Below are positions 45,308-55,321 of a stretch of DNA of 64,000 nt, piece after piece; position 1 is the first letter of the stretch, and every line of letters starts with the position of its first letter. The translations under genes and the position numbers were made by a program. This DNA comes from Methanoregulaceae archaeon UBA467 (GTDB lineage: Archaea > Halobacteriota > Methanomicrobia > Methanomicrobiales > Methanospirillaceae): assembly GCA_002503825.1 (NCBI GenBank), contig DASP01000014.1, positions 124,001-188,000 of the forward strand. Direction: 5' to 3'. The notes below the pieces were generated by a model. The model made no database searches, was not told the origin of the DNA, and worked only from the letters and a program-made list of their open reading frames with translations.

Positions 45308-46403
45308 TCCCCATGACTGGCAGAGTAAGCGGGAAAAAATAATCGGCCTTGGGGAGAGCTCGTTCCGTAAAAGTTACTACCCGCAGCTCAGGCAGAAAAT
45401 TGAGGAACTCTCCCGGTTCCGAACATTTCTTGACAACAGCTATGATGCGATCTTTTTAATCACCCTGCCATCAGGGAAAATCCTTGATGCGACGAGTGCC
45501 GTCTCACGGCTTCTTTCGTATTCTTCCTGCGAGGTGCTGGACAGGCATTTCATGGATTTTTTTCCCGGTGACAACATCCCGGCAATACAAAATCTCCTTT
45601 CCGATCTTTCAGGATCGGCTGATGAAAAACGGACCCATGTTACTACCATGATCAGCAGGGAAGGAGTACATATACCGGTTGAACTATCCCTGACATCCGT
45701 GGTCTATAATGGAGTTCCTTCCGTGGTCGTTGTCACCCGGGACATTACTGAGAGGGTCAGGGCCGAAGAAGAATTAAAACGTTCAGAGGAACGTTTCAGG
45801 TTTTTGTTCGAATATGCACCGGATGCGTTTATTATCTTAGACGGTTCGGGACGGTTCATAGACGGCAACCGCGTCGCCACACAGATGACAGGCTATTCAA
45901 AAGCGGACCTGCAGCAAAAGACACTCCTTGACCCGGGTCTTATTCCGGCTGAAAATTCCGGTTCGGTCACGACGATCCTTGAAAAGAATGCACAGGGATC
46001 TCCGACAGGCCCTGATGAACTTATTCTCATCCGCAGTGATTCGCAACGGATTATAATTGAACTGCAGACATTTCCGTTTCAGTTTGAAGACCGTAATTCA
46101 GTCCTCGGGATAGCCAGGGACATTACCCGGCGACGGCAGGAGGAGGTGGAAAGAAATCGGGCTGTCCGGCAGATAACAAAAAATATGGAGCATTTTGCCA
46201 TTCTGAATGATGAAATCAGAAATCCACTCCAGGTTATAATGGGCCTTGCAAGCCTGCAGGATGAAGAAGTGAATGATAAAATCACAAGGCAGCTGAAACA
46301 TATCGATGCAATAATCAACCGCCTTGACAAGGGATACCTCGAATCACAGAAAATCAGGGATTTTTTAAAAAAACATGATGGAATCTCAGATGATGACCGG
46401 TGA
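45291..46403 (+). CDS. PAS/PAS protein with degenerate kinase end
   Basis: A 370-residue cytoplasmic protein with two PAS domains (about residues 40-160 and 165-285; LDNSYDAIFLITLPSGKILD starts the first) and a final helical module with FAILNDEIRNPLQVIMGLAS. That module looks like a histidine kinase dimerisation helix, but the expected His is replaced by Asn-Asp and no HATPase domain follows. It is likely a sensor or regulator acting by contact, not a kinase. The start at 45291 follows GAGGAG with a 5-base spacer and overlaps the dehydrogenase gene by 17 bases. Confidence 0.87.
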   Translation: MSHPSDPHDWQSKREKIIGLGESSFRKSYYPQLRQKIEELSRFRTFLDNSYDAIFLITLPSGKILDATSAVSRLLSYSSCEVLDRHFMDFFPGDNIPAIQNLLSDLSGSADEKRTHVTTMISREGVHIPVELSLTSVVYNGVPSVVVVTRDITERVRAEEELKRSEERFRFLFEYAPDAFIILDGSGRFIDGNRVATQMTGYSKADLQQKTLLDPGLIPAENSGSVTTILEKNAQGSPTGPDELILIRSDSQRIIIELQTFPFQFEDRNSVLGIARDITRRRQEEVERNRAVRQITKNMEHFAILNDEIRNPLQVIMGLASLQDEEVNDKITRQLKHIDAIINRLDKGYLESQKIRDFLKKHDGISDDDR

Positions 46404-46556
46404 ATCAGTCATACCGGGAACGCAAGAGAAAAATTTCATGCATTAATGTTTTTCAGCCCCGGCCCGGTGATTGTGCCTATCTATTTTATTCCAGACGGAA
46501 ATCTTTATTTTTTATCTTTGTCGACATAATAACTGATCAATCGCGGGGTGATGATA

Positions 46557-46925
46557 ATGCCGGATGTGTACCATTCTATATACCAGAAACTTGAAAAAAT
46601 GGGGGTACTCGGGATCAAACAGTATGCAGTGATTATGAATGATCCTTATGTCCCTCTCTGTATTGACCGCCTTGACGAGGTCACATTTGCAATCTCCCAG
46701 AATCCGGTTGTGGACGGGGTTGTAGTGGCAGATCCTGACATTGAGATCAAGGTCGACACCTCCAGAAAAATTGCCGAGCCCCTTACTTATCAGGATCCCG
46801 CCATCCGGAAGGTTGTGTACACAGAACCCGGCAGGGTTAACCTTGCTATCCGTAATGAAATTACAGAGTTTCTTGACAACTGGCTGACCGAACTGATTAA
46901 CCAGGGGTTTAAAAGAGAGATATAA
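46557..46925 (+). CDS. Small soluble protein, unknown
   Basis: A 122-residue soluble protein: MPDVYHSIYQKLEKMGVLGI, then a beta-rich core with QYAVIMNDPYVPLCIDRLDE and VVDGVVVADPDIEIKVD, and a C-terminal helical part. No family is recognised. The sequence looks well folded and is not low complexity. The ATG at 46557 follows GGGGTGAT with a suitable spacer; the upstream ATG at 46551 would fall inside the ribosome site. It converges with the TPR gene. Confidence 0.72.
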   Translation: MPDVYHSIYQKLEKMGVLGIKQYAVIMNDPYVPLCIDRLDEVTFAISQNPVVDGVVVADPDIEIKVDTSRKIAEPLTYQDPAIRKVVYTEPGRVNLAIRNEITEFLDNWLTELINQGFKREI

Positions 46926-46936
46926 TCAGAACCTGT

Positions 46937-48553
46937 TCATCCATGGCGCATCAGGATGTCAAGCGCCATCCTTGCCTTTTCATTTTCAGGGTTGGTTTTA
47001 AGCGATTTTTCAAAACAGGTAAGTGCATCGCCGTAGCAGCCAAGTTTTTCAAGGCTTGCACCTTTCGTATACCATTTCATGCTGTCTTCAGGATCCAGTT
47101 CAATTGCACGGTCATAACAAAGGATTGCCTCACGTTGCCTTCCGAGGTCATCTAGACAGACTCCCTTGAAATACCAGCTGCCGGGATCTTCACGATCCAG
47201 TTCAGATACTTTATCAAAACACTGTATTGCTTCCCGGTACCGGCCAAGCTGCATCAGGCTTATCCCTTTATTGTACCAGCAGTCCGCATCGTTCTGCGCG
47301 ATCTCGATTGCACGGTCATAACACCGGATCGCCTCTTCGTGCCGTACAAGTTCGTTCAGGCTGAAACCTTTATTGTACCAGCTCTCCGCATCTTCAGGAT
47401 TTAATTCAATTGCACGGTCATAACACCGGACCGCGTCAAGGTGACTCCCGAGAAGGGCAAGGCAGCGCCCCTTGTTATAATATGCTGAGGAATCATCAGG
47501 GTCATGCCGGATTGCATCGTCAAACGACCTGAGTGCATCGACATATCTCCCGATCCGGTTCTGGAATATACCCCTGCTCACATATGCCCTTGCATAGCCG
47601 GGGTTCAATGCAATGACCCTGTCGTAACAGTCGATGACCTGTTCATACCGGCCGGTTGCTGCATAGGTCCGTCCCTTCGCAATCCATGCCTGGATATTCT
47701 TTTCATCTCCTTTTATTGCGAGGTTGAATTGTTTTATCGCATCACTGTACCTCTCAAGCGCATAGCAGCTCATCCCGCTTGCAATATATGCAGAGATGTA
47801 GCCGTGATCAATACCGAGTGCCCTCTGGTAACTTACCAGCGCCTGTTCGTGACTTCCGAGTGCTGCACAGCTTTTTCCATGATTGTACCAGAAATCAGGA
47901 TCATCTGACGTGACTGATATCGCTTTTTCAAAACACCCGATGGCTTTTTCATGCTCGCCGATGAATGCCTCGCTCCTCCCCATATTGTACCATCCTATCG
48001 CATCATCAGGGTCAAGGCCCACGGCCTTTTCAAAACAGGGTATTGCATCCCTGTAACGGGTAAGTGCGGCGTAACAGATCCCTTTTCCAACCCAGGAGTA
48101 CTCATCTTCAGGATCAATTTTTATTGCCGTGTCAAAATCAGTGATGGCATCCTTGTGGCGGCCGAGGGCATAGTTGCATATACCCCTGTTACACCATGCC
48201 TTCGATAAATCAGGGTCATATTCAATTGCTTTCGTATAGCACTGACAGGCCCTCGAGTAATGCCCGAGCGCTGCATAACTGATTCCTTTGTTTAACCACG
48301 CAAATGCATAACCAGGGTTATTCTCAACTGCACGATCAAAGCATTCCAGGGCTTCACGGTGACGGAACAACTTTTCGAAGGCGATACCTTTCTGGACCCA
48401 TGCGTAAAAATGAGACGGATTGAGTTCAAGCGCCCTCGAAAAATAATCAAGTGATTTTTGGTACTCCTGGTGCTCTACCAGCAACATACCACGATTATAC
48501 CACGTTTCACTCTCAGATTCTGACGATTGTTTCCTGAAAAATATAACCAGCAC
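46937..48553 (-). CDS. Large tetratricopeptide-repeat protein (about 15 TPRs)
   Basis: A 538-residue protein made of about 15 near-perfect 34-residue TPR units covering residues 17-535, such as AWLNKGISYAALGHYSRACQ and SWYNKGFSLNELVRHEEAIR. The units are so alike that the protein probably arose by recent tandem duplication. It has no signal peptide or catalytic domain and would act as a scaffold. The first 12 residues (MLVIFFRKQSSE) are not part of a repeat. Confidence 0.93.
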   Translation of the reverse strand: MLVIFFRKQSSESESETWYNRGMLLVEHQEYQKSLDYFSRALELNPSHFYAWVQKGIAFEKLFRHREALECFDRAVENNPGYAFAWLNKGISYAALGHYSRACQCYTKAIEYDPDLSKAWCNRGICNYALGRHKDAITDFDTAIKIDPEDEYSWVGKGICYAALTRYRDAIPCFEKAVGLDPDDAIGWYNMGRSEAFIGEHEKAIGCFEKAISVTSDDPDFWYNHGKSCAALGSHEQALVSYQRALGIDHGYISAYIASGMSCYALERYSDAIKQFNLAIKGDEKNIQAWIAKGRTYAATGRYEQVIDCYDRVIALNPGYARAYVSRGIFQNRIGRYVDALRSFDDAIRHDPDDSSAYYNKGRCLALLGSHLDAVRCYDRAIELNPEDAESWYNKGFSLNELVRHEEAIRCYDRAIEIAQNDADCWYNKGISLMQLGRYREAIQCFDKVSELDREDPGSWYFKGVCLDDLGRQREAILCYDRAIELDPEDSMKWYTKGASLEKLGCYGDALTCFEKSLKTNPENEKARMALDILMRHG

Positions 48554-48789
48554 CCCCTTATCATGTCGTTCAGCTGGCTCTTTACCGCGCTTTATCGAAT
48601 TATATCATGCATGAATGCATAAAGATTACCATACACACTTGTCCTTCCCTGAACATGCACAGGTTTTGAGCCGGGGCATAATTACCGGGTGTGAAACAGG
48701 AATGCTATCTTCCTGCCCTTTCAGTGCTGAACAGCTGGCATAATATAGATACCTGAAAAAGAGTGTATGAAAATATTTTTTTTGTTTTT

Positions 48790-49455
48790 ATGGATCACAA
48801 TGTCCTGCTCCCCGGAAATGCGTGGAATAAAAATGCCCTCACCGACCCCCCGTTTTACCTTCCGGATTTTGAGGAGGCATTCCGCTATATCGTCGGGGAA
48901 TACCGCATCAAACCCGGAAAAATTGGAATATTTATCCCGTGCGCTGTTAAAAAGCCCTATAGTGCAAGTCCCAGTCACCGGCTCTTTCGAAAAGTAATTG
49001 ATTCGACCCTCGAACCCGCTGATTACCGGATTGTCATCTTCGGTACCTGCGGAACGGTCCCTGCTGAACTGGAGAGAATGTATCCTTTCGCCCACTACCA
49101 CTACATGCTTGGAAACTGCCCTGATGCACGTATAAAAGCTGATTTCCTTGAAATTGAGACCCACCGTATCGCAACGTATCTTGAACGGACAAAAGCATGC
49201 TATCAGAAGAGGATTGCCTATTGTATCGGGATCTTCCGCGAGGCGATGATCATGGGGAGCAGGCGCTCGGGAATACCAATTGATCTCCTGCTCCCGACAA
49301 ACCCGACTATTGAACGCCTTCGTGATATCGACTGCCCCTTTCCGGACGGGAGCCTTTCAATGCAGGAATATATTGAAGAGTTCCGCTCAGGACTTATGAG
49401 CATGAAATCAACGCTTTCTGATACTACATCACCGGATGAATACCTTATTTTATAG
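48790..49455 (+). CDS. DUF5591 archaeosine-synthase-like domain protein
   Basis: A 221-residue soluble protein resembling the DUF5591 domain found in archaeosine synthase (ArcS) and tRNA-guanine transglycosylase relatives: IFIPCAVKKPYSASPSHRLF and IVIFGTCGTVPAELERMYPF. True ArcS has further domains, including a PUA domain, which are absent here, so it may be a reduced paralogue acting on RNA or a related base. The ATG at 48790 is preferred over the GTG at 48763 because a TATA-like element near 48739-48746 would place the transcript start after the GTG. Confidence 0.75.
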   Translation: MDHNVLLPGNAWNKNALTDPPFYLPDFEEAFRYIVGEYRIKPGKIGIFIPCAVKKPYSASPSHRLFRKVIDSTLEPADYRIVIFGTCGTVPAELERMYPFAHYHYMLGNCPDARIKADFLEIETHRIATYLERTKACYQKRIAYCIGIFREAMIMGSRRSGIPIDLLLPTNPTIERLRDIDCPFPDGSLSMQEYIEEFRSGLMSMKSTLSDTTSPDEYLIL

Positions 49456-51192
49456 TCATGAACCTTGCACCGGTCTTTTAAGCACGGTATTTATGGCGAC
49501 AGTCTTTTAACGCATTTCATTTTTTGTACAGAAAACTCTCCCCATTCCGGCATTTCCCGGAGACTCGTGAAGAGCCATGATATATTCAGGCGATATCCTG
49601 GTCGTTCCATCATGTATTCATCCGGGAAATCTTTTCATCCATGCCGGGCAGGGACATGTCCACAAACCTGTGATAAAAAACCTGGCGGGAGGCCATGATC
49701 ATATTCGCGGCCGGAATTTTGATAATTGTGATAAAAATCCTGAATTTTTTACTCATTTGTCAAATTAAGAGATTTTTTTCAGGTCTTGAATTTCAAAACA
49801 TTTAATAATCATTCGTATCCATTTTATTGCAGGTGTATTAGTGTCCAACTAAGTCACCGTATGAACGTTCAATCCACTGGTGTATGCCCTGGCCGGTTCG
49901 CCGGCAGGGCAGAAGCCTCCTGTGATGCCACCTTCTGTTTCTTCCCGCCCTTTTACCACCTGTAGCCGTGCCCTGCGAAAAGCTGACATCAAAGTCGGAA
50001 CAGGGGAGCACTCCACTACATGTTTCCACGGTAATCCCGAACAAGGCAGGTAGCCGCGGTCGGGACCATGATCAGCTCATCAGGGGAATGATGAGAAGAA
50101 AGTCTGCATACGCCCGGAGTCCCGAGGACCGGAATTAATTTTAAGAATAGCCCTACCCGCCCGTGGTAAATTATCCCTGAAATACATGCAGGAATTTTCA
50201 TTTCATCTCCGGCATCACGCCCCGTTTAAGGCTGAACAAGAAGCAAACCGGTTCCGGCCCTCACAATTCAGACCGCCTTCAACAGTATCCCCGGGCCGGT
50301 CCCGGTTTCAGGCAACCCGGAATAAAAAAAACCGTGCAAAAATGGTTGAACTCTTATAGAAATATCAAAATAATCACAGCTGCGTTTTAACCACGTGGTG
50401 CAAAACCGATATATTTGCTTCATAACAACAAGTGGCAGGGTTTTACATCAGGAAAATAATTACTACGGCATCACTCACCGGGAAATAAATCACATATTAA
50501 GATGCCATTATCAGGCATCCGTCATAGTCAGGCAATCAGATGAAACGCCGGCACAATAAAAGATATAAGGAGGAGCTTGCAGGTAGTATTGCCCCATGAG
50601 AGGATATATTCTGAAACACATGTTCGGCCCCATGGCATTATGTCTTTTTCATCCGGAATTCTTACGCCGTTTTGATTCCCGGATTCATTCTGTCACGGCA
50701 TCATGTTCCCTGAACATTGAAACGGCCCTTAAACGAGATGTCTTCATCATCCATTGTTCATTCTGCCGTTTCGAACAACGGATCCATTTCGTTCAATGCA
50801 ATGTTACCTGAACATTTGTTCGGCACCCGGTGCAATTTTTTTCTGTATATGCACAGATCTTTTCGCCGTCTGGAGCTGTACTCTCTTGCACAGGGCATGT
50901 ATCCCCAGCGATCCCCTCTGAGGCATATCCTGATGATCTTTAATACTATATATAATTTACCACGGGAGAGAGAAACCGCATCGTGTGAATTTCTATTAAA
51001 AAAATAAACGCGCATATTAAGTCTGGTTTTTTACCGCATATATTTCATTATATTAACATTAATTTTTATTATTATTCAAATTTGAATTCCCGATATGTTT
51101 TTTTGCAGTTAATCGCACTTTTTCATTGATGGCGCGGTGCCGCACATATACTTATATAGGGAATTTTCTGCACATTCAGCTCCTGTAGAAAA
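49456..51192. other. 1.7-kb stretch without recognisable genes
   Basis: Only short frames occur here. None has a domain, and most lack ribosome sites. Two weak items: a 19-codon frame at 50540-50599 whose stop overlaps (ATGA) the start of a 71-codon frame at 50596-50811, and a run of short dyads from about 50755 ending in GCACCCGGTGC followed by a T run near 50828-50841, which could be an RNA terminator. A minus-strand frame around 49840-50080 reads like protein but matches nothing I know. The stretch may hold an unrecognised RNA, decayed genes or nothing. Confidence 0.45.
51152..51159 (+). promoter_or_regulatory. TATA box of the 40-residue ORF
   Basis: TTATATAG lies about 40 bases upstream of the ATG at 51193. 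It predicts a transcript start near 51180 and a leader of about 12 bases. Confidence 0.55.
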
Positions 51193-51315
51193 ATGAACAA
51201 AAATCATGATAAAACCATATTCATCAGGGAAAACGGTCAGAACTTCAAGTCAGGAGCCTGGTTTCACATATTCACCGGGAAGCAGGGTCCTTATTCGATG
51301 CGGTTCCCGGTATAA
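51193..51315 (+). CDS. Small protein of 40 residues
   Basis: A 41-codon frame including the stop: MNKNHDKTIFIRENGQNFKS, then a part with two aromatic positions (GAWFHIFTGKQGPYSMRFPV). It is basic, not hydrophobic, and has balanced composition. A strong TATA box stands at the expected distance. No ribosome site is obvious, so a short-leader mRNA is likely. No family is known to me. It may be a genuine small protein or a chance frame next to a promoter that drives an RNA. Confidence 0.45.
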   Translation: MNKNHDKTIFIRENGQNFKSGAWFHIFTGKQGPYSMRFPV

Positions 51316-51559
51316 TCATTACGGGTCAGAACGGAGGGGCAGTCTCGCGCCCACACTTCAATAACTAATTTTTCATCATATCATTGCCATGCGGTCTCCT
51401 GTCCGGGTGTACTATACCGGCGATGAACCCGGGGAAGATTCACCTGATGCATCGCTGATTCCTGTCGCTTGTGAGGTCTGATCAGAAGGAAGACCGGCAA
51501 TTGCCACCGCACGGTCATGAGATCGTTTGATGATGCGGCTGTACCTGAAATAAAAGAGT

Positions 51560-52966
51560 TTATTTGTGTGATTTTTCGGCCTGAAACCGTATCGAATCAA
51601 TTACCTGCCGGTAAAGTATCAAATCGCCCCATACATCCTTTACCGTATCTGATATCTGCTGTACCTCCTGTGCAATGACCGATGGATCATCGCTCGAAAG
51701 TGTTGAAACGGTTGATGAAATCCTTGAAAGCGGTGCGTTGATCTTCTTGATCTTTTCCGAGGTCTCGTCGAATTTCCCTGTCATATGAGAAAGGTTCTCA
51801 AAAAGCACCTGTAATCCATGGTCTGGATCATTTATTACAGGCCTGATCGTTGTAAGAACAGACAGGACCTGCTTCCCGGAATGAACGGGATTTTTACTCA
51901 CTTCGATCTTTCCATTCCGTATCGATCCCTGGAGATTTTTTATAGAAATCCCTGCATTTCCGGTCCTGAACACTTCTTCATACTCATGATAGTTACCGAT
52001 AAATGAAATTTCCCGCCCAAAATGAGGCTTATCAAGCATATTTTGAGTGAACCCCATTCCTGCGGCAAGGTCCCGGAACCGGGAGTTGCAGTGGAGAATG
52101 TTTAAGTCCCTGTCCATGACAAATGCGGGATACGGCAGCGCGTCCAGAAGATCCGGGCATCCCGGTTCGGGACATTCCGCTTTATTTTTCGCAGCAACAA
52201 TATCGGGCTGGTAATCCTTTAAAAAGTAAATGATTCGTTTCACAGTCCCTTCATCATCATGGACAAGCCCGGTGGTGAGGGAGAGATTTTTCAGGGTCCC
52301 TCCTTTCGTATTAATCGAAATAATATCGTGCAGATAATTCAGAGAACCCCTCTCTATAATGTTTTTCACTGTAATTTTATCAAAATATGACCTGTATTGT
52401 GTACTTCTGAACTCAAGTTCGTGAAAAAAATTTTTCCCTCTGAGCTCTTCATCCTTCCAGCCGGTGAGGATCTCTGCGGCGGGGTTGAGGTAATCTATAT
52501 TTCCCCTGAGGTTCGCAATAATGACTGCATCGGGAATCGTCCTGAGGGCATACTCGAAATTTTCGATATCGCTGTCTGTTTTTTGTTTTATCCTGTGTTT
52601 ATAGATTGCAAATTCAATATTGGAATAGAGTTCCCGCTCGTTGAAAGGTTTTACAAGGTAGCTGTGGGGACGTGTCTTCATCGCCCGGTTGAGCGTTTCA
52701 TCGTCGGTATACGCCGTCAGGTAAATAACCGGGATGTCGTACATGCTGCTTATTTTTTCAGTAGCTGATATCCCGTCCATATCCCCTTTCAGGTGAATAT
52801 CCATAAGAACGACATCAGGGAGAGTCTCTCCTGTTTTTTGTACTGCATCTTCACCTGTTGCACATATACCGGTAACCACATACCCGAGTTTCTTTAATGT
52901 TTCACGAATTGAAAGGGCAACTATTCCTTCATCTTCGACAATGAGCACTTTTTTTTGTTGAACCAT
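51560..52966 (-). CDS. Response regulator with two PAS domains, no kinase
   Basis: A 468-residue cytoplasmic protein. The receiver domain is at 1-120 (LIVEDEG, phospho-acceptor Asp in VLMDIHLKG, Thr in YLTAYTD, Lys in LVKPF). A PAS domain with a C-terminal cap follows at about 140-265, then a second PAS-like domain at about 285-395, and a final helical segment rich in Ser (SRISSTVSTLSSDD). No HATPase or DNA-binding domain is present. The output may be by protein contact. The ATG at 52966 puts the receiver at the N-terminus; the longer frame to 53050 adds an unlikely leader. Confidence 0.87.
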   Translation of the reverse strand: MVQQKKVLIVEDEGIVALSIRETLKKLGYVVTGICATGEDAVQKTGETLPDVVLMDIHLKGDMDGISATEKISSMYDIPVIYLTAYTDDETLNRAMKTRPHSYLVKPFNERELYSNIEFAIYKHRIKQKTDSDIENFEYALRTIPDAVIIANLRGNIDYLNPAAEILTGWKDEELRGKNFFHELEFRSTQYRSYFDKITVKNIIERGSLNYLHDIISINTKGGTLKNLSLTTGLVHDDEGTVKRIIYFLKDYQPDIVAAKNKAECPEPGCPDLLDALPYPAFVMDRDLNILHCNSRFRDLAAGMGFTQNMLDKPHFGREISFIGNYHEYEEVFRTGNAGISIKNLQGSIRNGKIEVSKNPVHSGKQVLSVLTTIRPVINDPDHGLQVLFENLSHMTGKFDETSEKIKKINAPLSRISSTVSTLSSDDPSVIAQEVQQISDTVKDVWGDLILYRQVIDSIRFQAEKSHK

Positions 52967-53193
52967 TCCCAACCTTATTTTGAAGAGAAGATGCAAGGGT
53001 ATATAAAACTGCTCCTGAAATGGAGAGTACACCCAGTTCTGCTCAATCATACCGGACCGGGAGCGCTTCCAGTCAAGGAATGATGCAGGCCGGTCTTCTG
53101 CGATATTGTCAGGAGAGCAGGAAACGAGTTTTTATCCAAAAAGGAGCTATTCAGAATGGATCGCAGTGAAGAAAAAAACCTCCGGACTTCGCA

Positions 53194-55302
53194 ATGAACA
53201 GACCCGGAGGCGGCTCCACCCGTTTTCATGAAAGGACGGTACCCGCTGCCCGGGATTTCGGGACCTGGATAGCACTTATTGCAATCATCACCCTGGTTGA
53301 TGCACTCATCACGTTGTATGGGTCAGGAACCGGAAATATTGACATTATATCACACCTTTTTTATATACCCATTATTCTCACGGCCTATTTTTATCCCAGG
53401 TGGGGAGTTGAGTTTTCACTTGTTATCGGTACGTTGTACATCCTCCTGAATATCCCTTTTACAAGCGACCCGATAGTAATCTCCAAGATCTTCCTTCTCT
53501 CCGGAATATTTGTCGGCGTCGGCGGGATCGTATCACTGCTTTCACAAAGTCTTTCTGACGAGAAAAAAAGATACCAGACGATTTTTGAGGCCTCTTCGGG
53601 GGGATTATTTACAATACGCAGGACCGACCAGTCCATTACCGGTTGCAACCCGGAATTTCTTTCAATTATGGGATACACTGCCAACGGGCTGATCGGGAAG
53701 CCATTTTCTATACTCTGGCCCTCTGCCGCTGATATGGACAGGTTCCTTGAACTGATAAGAAATGCGGTAAAGACGACCGGGTTTGAAACAGAACTGGTTT
53801 CATTGGATAAACACCATAAATACGTCGTTCTCTCGGGAGATTCCTCGTACAAAGGCGATATTGTCTGCTCCCTTACCGATCTTACCGAACGGAAAAAGTC
53901 AGAATTGCTGCTCCTGAAAAGCGAAGAACGAATCAGAGCTTTTTTTCGCGATGCACCTATCGGAATTGCACTCTTCGACCATGGCGGAGGCATTCTGGAC
54001 GCAAATGGGGCATTTATGGAAATATTTGGCTTCTCCAGAGCAGTGATTCAGTCGGGATACAACCTTTTTGACACCCCGTTCGTAGCGGAAAAATATGCCC
54101 GATCATTACACGATGGAAAAAATGTTATGTTCCGGTTTTCTCTTGAACCGGAACCTTCTTTGTCAGCCGGAATAGCAGAGGGTGAATACAGGGAGAGAAA
54201 AATTCTTGAGATCAGGATAAGCCCCCTCAGGTTCGGTGAAAGTCACGTAATTGACGGGTATATGACACTTGTCCAGGATATCACAGGAATAATTTCTGTT
54301 CAGGATGCGCTCTTTGAATCTGAAGAACGTTATCACGCCCTGTTTGAAAATGCGAACGACCCCACATATATCCATGACTTAAAAGGGCGGATTCTTGAAG
54401 CAAACCGTATTGCCTGTGATCTCCTTGGCTATACGCATCGCGAACTGGTGACCCTGTCACTCCGGGAGATTGAAGATCCCTCATGCCATCCCGCCATCCG
54501 GATTCACATCGATGAGCTTTCCGAGCGGGGACAGGGTGTGTATGATACTATTCTTAATTCAGTCACCGGGAAAAAGATACAGGCGGAAGTATCGGCAAGA
54601 ATAATTCTCTATAACGATATCCCGGCAATCGTATGCAGTGCACGTGATATTACCGAGCGAAAACGATATGAAAACCAGCTGAAATCGTCTCTTACCGAGA
54701 AAGAAATCCTGCTGAAAGAGGTTCACCACAGGGTGAAAAATAACATGCAGGTCATAACGAGCCTGATTAAACTCCAGTCATACAGCCTGACTAATGACCA
54801 TGCGATTGCCCAGTTTGCCGAATGCGAGCGGCGGGTCAGGTCAATGGCACTGGTCCACGAACTTCTGTACCAGTCACACAACCTCGAATCGATCAATGCG
54901 TCCGGATATATCCATAAACTTGCATCGGACATTATATCATCATCGAACCTCCAGAAAAATGTGAAACTTGATATTTCGGTGGAATCCATTGAACTCGACC
55001 TTGATACCGCAATCCCCTGCGGCCTCATAATCAACGAGCTGGTAACCAATTCGATGAAATATGCGTTTAAACTGCAGGAACAGGGAACGATAACGATCTC
55101 GCTCCTGGTTTCACCTGACAGCCGTTATATACTTACTGTGTCAGATAACGGAATTGGCTTACCAGACACATTTGACTGTTCCGGATCTGATACCCTCGGG
55201 ATGCAGCTGGTAAGTGTACTGGTACAACAGATTGAAGGGAACCTGAAAATATCCGGCGAAAACGGCACACACTTCGAGATCTGTTTTCCAAAGAAGAGAT
55301 AA
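53194..55302 (+). CDS. Membrane-anchored multi-PAS sensor kinase (HisKA_2)
   Basis: A 702-residue kinase. The N-terminal 120 residues form a membrane domain of about four helices (WIALIAIITLVDALITLYG to GGIVSLLSQSLS). Three PAS domains follow to about residue 490. The kinase core has EVHHRVKNNMQVITSLIKLQ, the HisKA_2 His region, then LIINELVTNSMKYAFK and DNGIGLPDTF of the HATPase domain. Its core is very close to that of the kinase at 10121. The stop is only 19 bp from the end of the convergent response regulator gene, a possible partner. Confidence 0.93.
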   Translation: MNRPGGGSTRFHERTVPAARDFGTWIALIAIITLVDALITLYGSGTGNIDIISHLFYIPIILTAYFYPRWGVEFSLVIGTLYILLNIPFTSDPIVISKIFLLSGIFVGVGGIVSLLSQSLSDEKKRYQTIFEASSGGLFTIRRTDQSITGCNPEFLSIMGYTANGLIGKPFSILWPSAADMDRFLELIRNAVKTTGFETELVSLDKHHKYVVLSGDSSYKGDIVCSLTDLTERKKSELLLLKSEERIRAFFRDAPIGIALFDHGGGILDANGAFMEIFGFSRAVIQSGYNLFDTPFVAEKYARSLHDGKNVMFRFSLEPEPSLSAGIAEGEYRERKILEIRISPLRFGESHVIDGYMTLVQDITGIISVQDALFESEERYHALFENANDPTYIHDLKGRILEANRIACDLLGYTHRELVTLSLREIEDPSCHPAIRIHIDELSERGQGVYDTILNSVTGKKIQAEVSARIILYNDIPAIVCSARDITERKRYENQLKSSLTEKEILLKEVHHRVKNNMQVITSLIKLQSYSLTNDHAIAQFAECERRVRSMALVHELLYQSHNLESINASGYIHKLASDIISSSNLQKNVKLDISVESIELDLDTAIPCGLIINELVTNSMKYAFKLQEQGTITISLLVSPDSRYILTVSDNGIGLPDTFDCSGSDTLGMQLVSVLVQQIEGNLKISGENGTHFEICFPKKR

Positions 55303-55321
55303 AAAGCCTGAATGCCTTCAT

